A stretch of 35,501 bases of DNA from Saccharopolyspora elongata (GCF_004348985.1 NZ_SMKW01000092.1:1-35501); one strand, 5' to 3'. Numbered from the stretch's first letter, positions 23,617 to 33,159 are shown. Numbers and translations: made by a program. The notes: generated by a model from the letters alone, not told the origin.

Positions 23617-24456
23617 ATGCCGGACACACGCAACCAGCCCACGCAGGAGGCGACGCGCCGCCGCCAAGCCGGCGCCAACCTGATCGCCGTGATCGCCGCA
23701 GGCCTGCTCGTCGCGGCGGTCGCGGCCGGTGTGGTCGTCTCGCATCGCACCACCGCACCGCCAGCCCCTCCCAGCCCCAAGCAACCACCGACCCCGGCGG
23801 AGCCAGAAGTCACTGACCAGGGGGGATGGGATGTTGCTGCGGAGGAGGCCCTGGCGCGCCGGCCGATGCTGCGACTTCCCGTGCAGGATGCCGCTCCACA
23901 GCCGCTAACGGAGAGCGCAGGCGACTTCATCACGATCCCTCGCCCCACCGACAGCAGCGACCAGTGGATCCCGAAGGTTCGCGTTCCCACCCCAGAGGGA
24001 GCGCTGGCGCAGCTCAAAGCGTTGTCGGAGGTGGCGCTCAACGGAGTCGACCCTGCCGTCGTCGACCGCGCGTATCGCGAACTCCAGCTTCCCGGGGCAC
24101 CGGATCCTGGCATGAGCGTGCCCCACAGCACTGCCGCGGATCTCCGTCTCGCCGCGCGGATGGCCTCCAGCGGCCCGGTCCCGGGCCTGACCGCGACCTA
24201 CGAGGTCACGCACGGTCTGGTCAAAGGAATCGGCGATCAAGGCCGGTTCACGGTGGTGTGCGTCCTCGGGGAGCTGGTTGTCGACTACCGCGGCGCTACC
24301 GCCAAGGGCGGACTGGGGGAGTGCCAGTCGATGCGGCTCACCGACGAAGGCTGGCGAATCTCGCCTACTGCACCGGCCGCTCCTGCCCCCAGTGCGTGGC
24401 CAGGCAGCGCTCCCGCACTCCGCGCCGGCTACCGGGAGCTGCGCGATGCCCCCTGA
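23617..24456 (+). CDS. Membrane-anchored conjugation accessory protein
   Basis: The product is 279 residues from ATG 23617, two bases after the previous stop. The N-terminus is basic, and one membrane helix follows (ANLIAVIAAGLLVAAVAAGVVV, about 20-41). A proline-rich linker leads to an outside domain of about 200 residues, including VPTPEGALAQLKALSEVAL and RFTVVCVLGELVVDYRG. The end is alanine- and proline-rich. The single-anchor layout and the ordered outer domain suggest a VirB8-like or other surface-exposed component, but I see no confirming motif. It overlaps the next gene by 11 bases. Confidence 0.78.
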   Translation: MPDTRNQPTQEATRRRQAGANLIAVIAAGLLVAAVAAGVVVSHRTTAPPAPPSPKQPPTPAEPEVTDQGGWDVAAEEALARRPMLRLPVQDAAPQPLTESAGDFITIPRPTDSSDQWIPKVRVPTPEGALAQLKALSEVALNGVDPAVVDRAYRELQLPGAPDPGMSVPHSTAADLRLAARMASSGPVPGLTATYEVTHGLVKGIGDQGRFTVVCVLGELVVDYRGATAKGGLGECQSMRLTDEGWRISPTAPAAPAPSAWPGSAPALRAGYRELRDAP

Positions 24457-26323
24457 ACTGCAGATCCCGTCCGTCGGTGAATACCTCGGCGGCTATCTCG
24501 GCGATTTCGGCAGTAGCGTCGCTGACGCGCTCATGATGGGCATCTGGGCGCAGGGACTAGCGATCTTATCGGGCGCTCTGCAGCTGGCGGATCAGTTCGG
24601 CACCTTCACGGTCTCCACACAGGAGGGTCCTGTCGCCGTGCTGTGGCCGGTGCTGAAGTGGCTGTCGGGCGCGATCGCGCTGGGGCTGTTCTTCCTCCAC
24701 TTGGCGAAGGCGTCATTGCGTGGCGGCCGCGGATTCCTCCGAACGATCTCAGGCCCCGTGCAGTACGGGGTTGCCATGGCGGCGACGGTGTCCACGTCCG
24801 CCGCCTTGTTGGCCGTCACCAACGAGATGACGGACTTCCTGCTGAGCTATGGGTTGCATGTCGACTCGTTCCAGCAGGCCTTTCACAGCACCTCGATCCT
24901 GAGCGCTGCGGCCAACGGCGTCCATGGAACCGCGCTCGGGCTCATCGCGATCTTCGGTGTCATTCCCGCCGCGCTGGGATTCGCGCTCGAGATGCTCTTC
25001 CGCGAGGCTGCGATCCTTCTCCTGATCGGCACATCACCGGTGGCGGCCGCCGGGCTGCTGGCTGACGGCACCGCCACGTGGTTCTGGGTTTTCCTGCGAT
25101 GGCTGCTCGCCGCGATGATGATGGAACCGGCCTTGGCACTGGTGATCGTCGAGGGAGTCGCGATCTTCGGCGGCGCCCAGGGGCTCCCCGGAGTGATGGT
25201 GGGCGTCGGCGTCCTCATCATCGCGCTCTTCATGCCGCTCCTGCTGTTCCGGCTGCTGGCATTCGTTGACCCGCGAACCGACGCGGGTGCCGCCTTCCGC
25301 CAGTGGCTGTCCAGCCACGGTGTTGACTCCTTCGGCCCCCAGAATCCCGCGCGCGAGGCCGAAATGGCCGCGATCGGCGGCGCCTACCGGCGCATGACGG
25401 GCGGCGGAGCCAGTAGCGACGGGCACGGCAGCTTCGATCTCGCTGATGACGTCGAGTCCGCTCACACAGGCCGGTTCGAGCAGGCCCAAGCCGGCGAGCC
25501 CGCACCGCGTTCAGAGCAGACCGCCGAGAACGGTGACGAGGCAGCTGGTGAGGTGGCACAGAACGGCGAGGCCGCCGCCGGTGCGGCCGCCGCCGGCGCG
25601 GCGTCTGGTGGCGCCGCTGCAGCGGCCGCAGCCGCCGAAGCAAGCTCCTCGGACGACACCGACGACGCGGACTCCTCCACCGAGGCATCGCCGGATGAAC
25701 AATACGGCGGAGCCCCTGACTCTGCCGTAACGGACAGCCAGGCCCCGGCCCAGGACACGTCGCGTCCTGACGAGCCCACGGAACAGGGCAGCGATGGCGT
25801 TGGTGACGGTGGCGGCGGGCACACAGCCGGGAGCGACGACGCGACCAGTGCGCGCATCGAGCAACGCCCACACGACCACACCACGGCAGAGGACAACGGC
25901 GCTGCCCCCGGAACCGACGAGCAGCCCCCGGAAGACACGTCCCCGCAACCGGAGCCCTCCGGGACAGCCGACTCCGGAAGCGGAGACGGCGGTGGCGGCG
26001 GTGCGTTCGGCGCCCGTATGCAACGGCGCCTGCACGAACGCTGGCAGCCCCCCACCACGGACGCCGGCGATCTTCCCGAACCCGACGGCCAGGTCCCGGC
26101 GCAGGACGCGTCGCCTCCCGACGAGCCCACAGGGCCGGGCAGCGACGGCGCCGGCGGCGAGCCCACAGCCGGGACTGGCAACGGCTCCTTCGGTACGCGC
26201 ATGCAGCAGCGCCTCCACCAGCGTTGGCAGTCCCCACCGGCAGACGACGGCGATCACGCCCCTGAACACGACGGCGATCTCGACGACGAGCATCCAGATC
26301 CAGATGCGGAGGAGACCGAATGA
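24446..26323 (+). CDS. TrbL/VirB6-like polytopic conjugation protein with repetitive tail
   Basis: The product is 625 residues from ATG 24446. Five to six membrane segments lie in residues 30-290, for example VLKWLSGAIALGLFFLHLAK, ALGLIAIFGVIPAALGFALE, and VMVGVGVLIIALFMPLLLFRLL. This matches the TrbL/VirB6 channel family. The C-terminal half is a long acidic, alanine-, glycine- and proline-rich tail. It contains repeated units: two copies of FG(A/T)RMQ(R/Q)RLH(E/Q)RWQ, and two of PAQD(T/A)S-x-PDEPT. The tail should be cytoplasmic or wall-facing depending on the helix count. It overlaps the SCO6880-like gene (ATGA). Confidence 0.85.
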   Translation: MPPELQIPSVGEYLGGYLGDFGSSVADALMMGIWAQGLAILSGALQLADQFGTFTVSTQEGPVAVLWPVLKWLSGAIALGLFFLHLAKASLRGGRGFLRTISGPVQYGVAMAATVSTSAALLAVTNEMTDFLLSYGLHVDSFQQAFHSTSILSAAANGVHGTALGLIAIFGVIPAALGFALEMLFREAAILLLIGTSPVAAAGLLADGTATWFWVFLRWLLAAMMMEPALALVIVEGVAIFGGAQGLPGVMVGVGVLIIALFMPLLLFRLLAFVDPRTDAGAAFRQWLSSHGVDSFGPQNPAREAEMAAIGGAYRRMTGGGASSDGHGSFDLADDVESAHTGRFEQAQAGEPAPRSEQTAENGDEAAGEVAQNGEAAAGAAAAGAASGGAAAAAAAAEASSSDDTDDADSSTEASPDEQYGGAPDSAVTDSQAPAQDTSRPDEPTEQGSDGVGDGGGGHTAGSDDATSARIEQRPHDHTTAEDNGAAPGTDEQPPEDTSPQPEPSGTADSGSGDGGGGGAFGARMQRRLHERWQPPTTDAGDLPEPDGQVPAQDASPPDEPTGPGSDGAGGEPTAGTGNGSFGTRMQQRLHQRWQSPPADDGDHAPEHDGDLDDEHPDPDAEETE

Positions 26324-27825
26324 CGACCACGCGGGTTTATCGGGGATTCCGCAGAGAGTCCGCAGGATGGATCTTCGGCTTGAGCGGACTGCGGGCGATC
26401 GCAGTGGCTGCGCTGGCCGTGCCGGTGGTTTGGGCCATCTCTGCGGGCCGCTGGTGGACCGCGCTGATCCTGGCCCTGGTGTGCGGGGCCGTGGCGGCAC
26501 TGATGATCGTGCCGGTCCGGGGGAGGCCAGCAGCCCGGTGGTTGGTGGACTGGGTGCTCCACCAAGTCGGTGTGGTCTTCGGGTGGTCCCGGTGGCAATC
26601 GCGAGCGGCCGCAGGCTTGCCGGTGGCCCCCGACGAGCCGGATCTGCCTGGAGTCTTGTCGCGGTTCACGATGCCCGACGGGCCGCCGTACCGCGGCCGC
26701 CGGGTGTGCCTGCTCCACGACACGGCTGATGGCCGATGGGGTGCCACAGCCCGGCTGGTGCACACCGGCGTGGGCCTGACCTCGGCAGAGGTCCGGGAGA
26801 TGCTCGCCAGCAGGCTGGGGACGATGCTGCGGTCTCTCGGGCAGCGCGGCGTCATCGACCGGGTCTCGGTCGTCGTGCGCAGCGTGCCCGATGACGGAGT
26901 CGAGGACGCGATCTACCGAGCCCGCCACCAGGCCCCGGACGCACCCGAGCTGGCGATCGAGGCCGCGGACGAGCTGTCTCGAATCATCGGCAAAGCCAGT
27001 GTGCGTCACGAGGTGTTCGTCACCGTGTCCGCGACGGAGGACGCCCTGCGCCGGCCTGCGCGCGCCGCGGGCGGAGGAGTGGACGGGCGTGCCGCGGTCC
27101 TCTATCGCGCGCTCGATGGTGTGGAGGACCCGCTGCGGAGCCTCGGGGCGAGCAGTGTGCAGTGGCTGGACGGTGCGCAGATGGCCGAGGCGATCCGCAC
27201 CGCCTTCAACCCACAGGCCGCGGCCGTGCTGACCTCCGCCCGGCTGACAGGCGACGCTGGCGATGACCGGGGTCTGCCGCTGGCTGCCGCCGGCGCCACC
27301 CGAGCACCGTCGCCGGATCGCCGGGCTTACCACCATGACGGATCGACGTCAGTGTCCTACAGCGTGCTGATGCCACCCACCGGCACGACTTTCGGTTCGC
27401 TGGGACCGCTTCTGGCGATCCGGTCACCGGGCGAGAGGCGGACACTGGCCATCCACTACGAGATCCTGCCCCAGACCGCGGCCAGCCGGGATGTGCGTCG
27501 GCAGCGGTTCGCCGCCGGACTGGCGCACGAGCTCAAGGCGCGGCGGGGCTTCGCGCGAACCGCCACGGATTCGCGGTTGGCCAGGACCGCCGGAGCCCAG
27601 GAGCAGGCGGTTGACGCCGGACACGCATTGGTGCGCTACGCGGTGTCGGCCTCGATCACAGTGCCCTCTGACGAGTCCATTGAGGACCATGCTGCTCGGA
27701 TGGAAAGCGACATCGCCGGCCGGTTCCGGCTGCTGCGTCTGGAGCTCGCGCAGGATAGCGGGTTTGTCGCTGCCTGCGTGCCGGTGGGCGTGGGGCTGCC
27801 CCGTGTGCGGGAGGGGCTGCTGTGA
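26320..27825 (+). CDS. SCO6880-family conjugation protein
   Basis: The product is 501 residues. The ATG at 26320 overlaps the previous stop. Two membrane helices lie at about 24-65 (RAIAVAALAVPVVWAI and ALILALVCGAVAALMIV), followed by a soluble domain. This PrgI-like start plus soluble domain is the form seen in the SCO6880 family of actinobacterial T4SS-like clusters, where it precedes the VirB4-like ATPase. The soluble part may correspond to the N-terminal, non-ATPase part of VirB4. No nucleotide-binding motif is present. The stop overlaps the VirB4-like start (GTGA). Confidence 0.85.
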   Translation: MTTTRVYRGFRRESAGWIFGLSGLRAIAVAALAVPVVWAISAGRWWTALILALVCGAVAALMIVPVRGRPAARWLVDWVLHQVGVVFGWSRWQSRAAAGLPVAPDEPDLPGVLSRFTMPDGPPYRGRRVCLLHDTADGRWGATARLVHTGVGLTSAEVREMLASRLGTMLRSLGQRGVIDRVSVVVRSVPDDGVEDAIYRARHQAPDAPELAIEAADELSRIIGKASVRHEVFVTVSATEDALRRPARAAGGGVDGRAAVLYRALDGVEDPLRSLGASSVQWLDGAQMAEAIRTAFNPQAAAVLTSARLTGDAGDDRGLPLAAAGATRAPSPDRRAYHHDGSTSVSYSVLMPPTGTTFGSLGPLLAIRSPGERRTLAIHYEILPQTAASRDVRRQRFAAGLAHELKARRGFARTATDSRLARTAGAQEQAVDAGHALVRYAVSASITVPSDESIEDHAARMESDIAGRFRLLRLELAQDSGFVAACVPVGVGLPRVREGLL

Positions 27826-29339
27826 GGAGATCGGAAGCGCAAGAGCGGACCGTCGCCGACTTGCTCGGGACGTTCGGAGGAGCACCTCTGACGCCTTCTC
27901 AAGGGCACGTCGCGGCGCCGGAGCGGAGCTCTCGGCGGCGGGAACGGGTCAACCGTGCGGTCGCGCCGCGACGCGGTCGAGCGAGGCCGGGTGCAGGCTG
28001 GTCTCCGGTACCGGCGCCACTGACGGTCTACCGCAGTACAACCAGTGACATCGGAGGGTTGTGGCCGTTTCTGGTGTCACACGGAGTGCCGGTGGCAGGC
28101 GCGCGAATCGGATACGACACGCTCTCCGGCTCATCGTTCTATTGCTCGCCGATCGACTGGGTGCTGCGGTCCTTGGTCGCCAACCCGAACCTGATCGTTT
28201 TTGGTGAGCCCGGACAGGGCAAATCCTCGACGGTCGTCGCCTTCTTACTGCGCATGATGCTGTTCGGCGTCCGTAGCCTCGTCAGCGGCGACGTCAAGGG
28301 CGAATACAGTCCCGTGGCGCGGGCATTGGGATGCGAACCGATCATCCTCGGCAGTGGAATGACCGCCCGGGTGAATGCCTTGGACCTCGGTCCGTTGGCG
28401 AGCCGGTGGGACGGCTTCACCGCAGCCCAGCAGCGTGAGGCCGTCACTGGGTTGCTGGGCCGGTGGGTCCAGCTGCTGACCGCGCTGGCCGAAGCGCAGG
28501 GGCACCGTGTCGACCAGACCGACGAGATGGTGCTGGCCGCGATCCTGCGACGCCTGACCGGCATTCGAGACGGCAACACGAACCTGACGCCGGTGACGAT
28601 TCCTGGGGTACATGCCCAGCTCGCGCGGCCGGACGAGCAGCTGTGGCGTGACACCCGGTTCGGCTCAGAACGTCAGTTCCTCGACCATTTGCGCGGGATC
28701 ACTGACACCCTCGGCAACTTGATCAGCGGCCCATTGGCAGGACTGTTCGACGCGCCGACGAACATTCGGCTCGACTGGGACGCGCCGATCCAGACAATGG
28801 ATCTCTCGCGGCTGAAAGCCAGGGGAGATCAAGCGGTCGGGGTCGCTCTGACCGTCCTGGGATCGTGGTCGGCGACGGCGACTGACCTGCAGCCCGACGG
28901 CGATATCCGCATCGTGATCCGCGACGAAGTCTGGCGGCAAATGAGACTGGGCCTCAAAGCGGTGCAGGCTGTCGACTCCGATATCCGGCTCTCACGGCGT
29001 GAGAAGCAGATCCAGATTCTGGTCTTGCACAAGCCCTCCGATCTGCTGACCGTGGGGGACGCAGGTAGCCAGGAGGCCGCCATCGCCCGAGAACTGATGG
29101 CCCTGTGCAGCACGAGAATCCTCGCCGGCCAGTCGACCCACGTTGCCTCAGAGCTGGCTGAAGCCCTGGGGCTGGGGGAGGAGGAGCACCGGCAGATCAC
29201 CGGGTGGGCGATGGAGCGTCGAGGCCGGGCCCTGTGGAAGTTGGAGAACCGGCCAGGCTTCAAGGTACAGACGGTGTTGTCGCACGTGGAGAGACGCCTG
29301 TTCGACACCAACGCGCAGCTGCGGCGGGGTCGGCGGTGA
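27822..29339 (+). CDS. VirB4-like conjugation ATPase
   Basis: The product is 505 residues from the GTG at 27822. Walker A is FGEPGQGKSSTV (127-138), and Walker B lies in IRIVIRDEVWRQM (about 365). The segment after Walker A (GVRSLVSGDVKGEYSPVARALG) and the C-terminal block (STHVASELAEALGLGEEEHRQI) fit VirB4/TraC-type ATPases. The first 65 residues are basic and disordered. Together with the SCO6880-like protein it would form the energising ATPase of the transfer channel. It lies three bases upstream of the NlpC-type hydrolase gene. Confidence 0.9.
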   Translation: MRRSEAQERTVADLLGTFGGAPLTPSQGHVAAPERSSRRRERVNRAVAPRRGRARPGAGWSPVPAPLTVYRSTTSDIGGLWPFLVSHGVPVAGARIGYDTLSGSSFYCSPIDWVLRSLVANPNLIVFGEPGQGKSSTVVAFLLRMMLFGVRSLVSGDVKGEYSPVARALGCEPIILGSGMTARVNALDLGPLASRWDGFTAAQQREAVTGLLGRWVQLLTALAEAQGHRVDQTDEMVLAAILRRLTGIRDGNTNLTPVTIPGVHAQLARPDEQLWRDTRFGSERQFLDHLRGITDTLGNLISGPLAGLFDAPTNIRLDWDAPIQTMDLSRLKARGDQAVGVALTVLGSWSATATDLQPDGDIRIVIRDEVWRQMRLGLKAVQAVDSDIRLSRREKQIQILVLHKPSDLLTVGDAGSQEAAIARELMALCSTRILAGQSTHVASELAEALGLGEEEHRQITGWAMERRGRALWKLENRPGFKVQTVLSHVERRLFDTNAQLRRGRR

Positions 29340-29342
29340 CCG

Positions 29343-30446
29343 GTGAAGCGCAGCATCGTGGTTCCCGCCGTGGCCGTCGCGCTGTACCTGCTGGCGGCGC
29401 CGATCGTCGCAGTAGGTCTCGTGATGGGCACGGTGCTCTCCGGCGGCGGCACCGGCGGTTGCACCAGGACGGGCGGCGTTGGCGGCGGCCAGCAGCAGTT
29501 GGGCGACCGAACGTGGTCGGACGAGCAGATGACCAACGCGCACACGATCATCGCGACCACCTCAGCCCGAGGCCTGCCCCGGCGCGCGGCAGTGATCGCG
29601 ATCGCGACGGCGATCGTCGAATCAGATCTGGTGAACGTCGATTATGGAGATCGTGATTCGCTGGGTCTGTTCCAGCAGCGGCCGAGCATGGGCTGGGGGA
29701 CCCCGGCGGAGGTCACCACTCCCACCTACGCCACCGGGGCGTTCCTGGACAGGCTGGTCCTTGAAGACGACTGGGATGATCTCGGTACAGCGGCGCAGCG
29801 GGTTCAGCGCAGCGCGTTCCCCGACCGCTACGGCAAGCGCGAGGCTCAGGCCACCGCACTGGTCGACCGGTTCTGGACCGGACCGGACAACCCGCCAAGC
29901 GGGCCGCCGCCAGGGGCACAACAGGCGGGGCTGTCTCCGGTCGTGACGGGCTGCCCGGACCAAGGCGCCTCGAACGTTCCCCTCGACCCGGCCCAGCTTC
30001 CACCCGGCTTCACACTCCCCCCAGATCCACGCCAGCGGACCGTGGTGAGCTTTGCCCTGGCACAGTTGGGAAAGCCCTACGTGTGGGGCGCGAAGGGGCC
30101 CGCCGCGTACGACTGCTCCGGGCTGACGCAGGCGTCGTGGTCCGCAGCAGGAGTGCCGATTCCCGCCGGCACCACGACTCAGGTCACCGCCGGGGCCGCG
30201 GTGCCCAGCCTCGCCGCCGTGCAGCCAGGCGATCTGCTGTTCATCCCCGGAAGCCTCGGAAGCCCCTCGAATCCTCGGCACGTCGGCGTCTATATCGGCG
30301 ACGGGCTACTCGTGAACGCCTACGACGAGACCAAGGGCGTCGTCCTGGAGAACGTTCGCGCCTGGGCCGGGGAAATCGTGTCGATCCGCCGGCCAGCGCA
30401 ACCGGCCATTCCCGCACCACCTCTGAAGGGAGAACCGAGGACGTGA
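29343..30446 (+). CDS. Peptidoglycan hydrolase with lysozyme-like and NlpC/P60 domains
   Basis: The product is 367 residues from the GTG at 29343; the ribosome binding site is not strong. An N-terminal membrane anchor (about 5-33) leads into a lysozyme-like domain with Glu93 in ATAIVESDL and the signature DSLGLFQQRPSMGWGT (105-120). After a proline-rich linker comes an NlpC/P60 domain with Cys258 (YDCSG) and His313 (RHVGVYIGD). Two catalytic domains in one protein is typical of wall-opening enzymes of Gram-positive conjugation systems, serving as VirB1 does. It overlaps the coupling-protein gene. Confidence 0.92.
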   Translation: MKRSIVVPAVAVALYLLAAPIVAVGLVMGTVLSGGGTGGCTRTGGVGGGQQQLGDRTWSDEQMTNAHTIIATTSARGLPRRAAVIAIATAIVESDLVNVDYGDRDSLGLFQQRPSMGWGTPAEVTTPTYATGAFLDRLVLEDDWDDLGTAAQRVQRSAFPDRYGKREAQATALVDRFWTGPDNPPSGPPPGAQQAGLSPVVTGCPDQGASNVPLDPAQLPPGFTLPPDPRQRTVVSFALAQLGKPYVWGAKGPAAYDCSGLTQASWSAAGVPIPAGTTTQVTAGAAVPSLAAVQPGDLLFIPGSLGSPSNPRHVGVYIGDGLLVNAYDETKGVVLENVRAWAGEIVSIRRPAQPAIPAPPLKGEPRT

Positions 30447-32290
30447 GTAGCAGTCGAACCGGAGCCGTCACTTCTCCCATGGCACGGCGCGATTTCGCGC
30501 TGATGGCCGTGATGCTCGCTCTCGTCGGAGCCATTCTCGGTGCCGCCGCCGTGCTGACCACCGGCGCCGTCGTGGCCACCGCCGTGTGCGGAGGCCCATG
30601 GCAGCTGCCGCCCGTCGGAACGTGGCTCACCACGGCGCTGGCGATCCTCGCCCACCCAGGGCACCTCGAGGACGCGATCCCGGCTCCCTGGGGACCGGTA
30701 CTGGCAGGGCGTGCCGGAACCTACTGGGCAATCACCGCGAGCGGCGCCACGGCCTCCGCCGTCGCGATCGCCGCGGTCAGCCGGATCGTGTGGCGGGCCT
30801 TCGCCCCGATGCCATCGGGACACGCCAGCCGCGCGGATATCCGACGCGAGCTGTCACGCTCCGCGGCTAGGCGCACCGCGAAGTGGACGCGACCGAGCAT
30901 GACCTGGCAGGAGCGTCAGCGGGCACCGATCGAGCAGGTCGCAGTCCCGAGTCATGACGGTCCCCACGGGCGTGCGTTGTGGCTGCCGTTGGAGAACCCC
31001 ACCGGGGCAGTCGCGCCGACGCAGTCCAGCAAAAGCAGAGGCGATCTGGTCCACAAGGTCATGGCTGCGGGCGGTGCGTTGTTGTGTTCCACGACAAAGC
31101 CCGATCTGTTCGAGTTCTCGGCACTGTCGCGGATTCGCGACGTGGGAGGACCGGTGCTGGTATTCGACGTCACGGGGTCGGTCAGGTGGCCCGCGAAACT
31201 CCGTTGGTCGCCTGTGGCCGGCTGCACGGACCCCGACGTCGCGTGGCGTCGCGCTGAGGCGATGGTCGGAGCGTCCTCCACTGACCTGCAGGGAGTCAGC
31301 GGGAACGACAAAGTGTTCCGCAACAGGGCGAAGGTGGTGCTGCAGGCATACCTGCTGGCCGCCGCCAACGCCCGGCGTGGAGTGGACGCTCTCGTCGACT
31401 GGTCCATTACGCGCGCCTCCGAACCGGTCCAACTCCTCATGCCGCACGCCCCAGAGCTGGCCAAGAACCTCCGCCAGGAGGTCACGATGGTCGCCGAGAC
31501 CAGCGACGCGGTATGGCTGTCGGTGCGGCGGGCGCTTGAGCCGTTGATGCAACCGAACCTCCGGGAGCTGTGCTCCCCACCGGCGGGCGAGGAGTTCGAC
31601 GCAGAGGCGTTCATCCGCGCACGGGGCACCCTCTATCTGATCGCGAGCCGGGAGCAAGCCGCATTGGCGGCACCGATCCTGACCGCGCTGGCCGACCTCT
31701 GGCTGACCACAGCGCAGGACATGGCCCTCCACACCGAGCACAACCGCCTCGAACCTCCGGTGTCCACGATGCTCGACGAACTCCCCATCGCCACGCCCGT
31801 GCCGAAACTGCCGAAGATCTTGGCTGACTCCGCGGGCCGCGGTGTGTTGGTGCACTGGGCCGCCCAGTCCATCGCGCAGCTGGAAGAGGCCTACGACCAG
31901 CTCGGTGCCCGTCAGCTCATCGACAACACCACCGCCCTCTCGATCTACAGTGGACTGAAAGATCAGCGGACCCTCGAATGGATCTCGGTCCTCGCTGGAC
32001 ACCACGAGCGACTCCGGTTTCAGCAGCACGCGGACGGCGCGCTCAGCGTGGGCCGCGCAACCTTGAGTACCGAGGATGCTCCCGTCTACCGGCCTGGTGC
32101 TGTCCGCATGTTGCGCCGCGAGCGGGTCCTGCTCATCCACCGCCATCTACGGCCGCTGGAAGCACGCCTGGTCGACGTTACGCAGCGGCGTGATTGGAAA
32201 CAGATCAAGGCCGACATCGCCGCGGTGCGCTCAGGATCGGCAGCGGTCCGAGCCGATGGAAGTCCGATCCGGGAGGTGAGCAACGCGTGA
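30443..32290 (+). CDS. TraG/VirD4-type coupling protein
   Basis: The product is 615 residues. The GTG at 30443 overlaps the previous stop (GTGA). Two membrane helices lie at about 18-48 and 94-118. The ATPase domain has a variant Walker A, APTQSSKSRGD (191-201), with lysine and serine kept but the usual glycines replaced. It also has the T4CP block LLCSTTKPDLFEFSALSR and Walker B STMLDELPI. The C-terminal part (GVLVHWAAQSIAQLEEAYDQLG) matches the TraG/TraD C-terminal family. It should bring relaxase-bound DNA to the channel; no relaxase is seen in this window. Confidence 0.9.
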   Translation: MSSSRTGAVTSPMARRDFALMAVMLALVGAILGAAAVLTTGAVVATAVCGGPWQLPPVGTWLTTALAILAHPGHLEDAIPAPWGPVLAGRAGTYWAITASGATASAVAIAAVSRIVWRAFAPMPSGHASRADIRRELSRSAARRTAKWTRPSMTWQERQRAPIEQVAVPSHDGPHGRALWLPLENPTGAVAPTQSSKSRGDLVHKVMAAGGALLCSTTKPDLFEFSALSRIRDVGGPVLVFDVTGSVRWPAKLRWSPVAGCTDPDVAWRRAEAMVGASSTDLQGVSGNDKVFRNRAKVVLQAYLLAAANARRGVDALVDWSITRASEPVQLLMPHAPELAKNLRQEVTMVAETSDAVWLSVRRALEPLMQPNLRELCSPPAGEEFDAEAFIRARGTLYLIASREQAALAAPILTALADLWLTTAQDMALHTEHNRLEPPVSTMLDELPIATPVPKLPKILADSAGRGVLVHWAAQSIAQLEEAYDQLGARQLIDNTTALSIYSGLKDQRTLEWISVLAGHHERLRFQQHADGALSVGRATLSTEDAPVYRPGAVRMLRRERVLLIHRHLRPLEARLVDVTQRRDWKQIKADIAAVRSGSAAVRADGSPIREVSNA

Positions 32291-32859
32291 CTGACGAGGA
32301 GATCCCCGAACCTCAGGCCCTGGAGCCAGATGACGCGACGAGCGACCAGCAGGACGAGCTGCACGCGATCCTCACCGAAGTCATCCAACGCCTCCGCGCC
32401 ACCGAAACCAAAGTGCAGGACCTGGAACGCGCCTTCGGCGAGGTGATGCAGGAAGAGACGCGGAAACGCAGCGAGCCCGCACCATGGGTATGGGTCCCGC
32501 CGCCTGCGACGACCAACGATCCCCGCACCAACGTCCGGGCGTTCGTCGAGTTCTACAACCTCACCTACTTCGGTGCCGGTCGCGCGCAGCGGATCCCCGA
32601 GTGCTGGGAGCAGCACCCGGGCCTGGCGATGGAAATCGCGACGTTGGCGGCGGCCTGGCGGGCGGCCAACCTCGGCCGCAGTGCGCACCCGCGCGACGCC
32701 CAGTCTTGGCATCACCACTGGAGGCCCGGCGCGATCGACCGCATGGTCCGCGACTGGACCCACCCGTCGTGCCTGGACGGCGACCACCGCCCAGCAGGCG
32801 CCGATAGCCGGGTCGACCGCTTTACCGCGGCCGAACACACCGACACCACGGCAGGCTGA
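32287..32859 (+). CDS. DUF4913-family protein with coiled coil
   Basis: The product is 190 residues. The GTG at 32287 overlaps the coupling-protein stop. A coiled coil spans about 24-60 (ELHAILTEVIQRLRATETKV). The DUF4913 region follows (NVRAFVEFYNLTYF, then PECWEQHPGLAMEIATLAAAWRA, then WHHHWRPGAIDRMVRDW and a C/D/H-containing end). This family is common beside conjugation genes of actinobacterial plasmids and integrative elements. Its function is not established. The overlap with the coupling protein suggests a partner role. Confidence 0.8.
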   Translation: MTDEEIPEPQALEPDDATSDQQDELHAILTEVIQRLRATETKVQDLERAFGEVMQEETRKRSEPAPWVWVPPPATTNDPRTNVRAFVEFYNLTYFGAGRAQRIPECWEQHPGLAMEIATLAAAWRAANLGRSAHPRDAQSWHHHWRPGAIDRMVRDWTHPSCLDGDHRPAGADSRVDRFTAAEHTDTTAG

Positions 32860-32877
32860 CCATGACCGGGAGGGACC

Positions 32878-33159
32878 ATGCCCACACCCGATGGCCGCGA
32901 CCAGCTCAACACTCTGTGGGGCGCGCTGCTGACCGACGCCGGCGTCGACCCGATCACCGCCACCGCCGCCACCCCAGAACCGGCCGCCGCCAACGACGCA
33001 GACGGCGATCAAGAGGTTCTCCGGGGCTATCTGCGTGGAGCGCCGGAGCACGACCCGGTCGCAGCGATCCTCGCCGGCGAAGCCGATCTACACGACGACC
33101 TCGAAGCCGATCTACACGACGACCTCGACGCCGATCTCGATGACGGCTTGAGCTACTGA
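32878..33159 (+). CDS. Small acidic protein with a DLHDDL repeat
   Basis: The product is 93 residues from ATG 32878, with GGGAGGG five bases upstream. The middle contains EVLRGYLRGAPEHDPVAAILAGE, and the C-terminus repeats (E)ADLHDDLE and DADLDDGL. A 21-base direct repeat, starting gccgatctacacgacgac, encodes it (about 33081-33125). It is strongly acidic at the end. It may be a regulatory or DNA-mimic-like protein, but there is no firm evidence. Confidence 0.7.
   Translation: MPTPDGRDQLNTLWGALLTDAGVDPITATAATPEPAAANDADGDQEVLRGYLRGAPEHDPVAAILAGEADLHDDLEADLHDDLDADLDDGLSY

Noticed and set aside
25230..26330. Long arginine-rich minus-strand frame opposite the TrbL-like gene
   Set aside because: Arginine-rich shadow of the repetitive tail coding region; no ribosome binding site or domain.
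30854..32146. 430-codon minus-strand frame opposite the coupling-protein gene
   Set aside because: Shadow frame; the plus strand carries all T4CP motifs.
21957..32290. Relaxase among the conjugation genes
   Set aside because: None of the products shows an HUH histidine triad or other recognisable relaxase motif.
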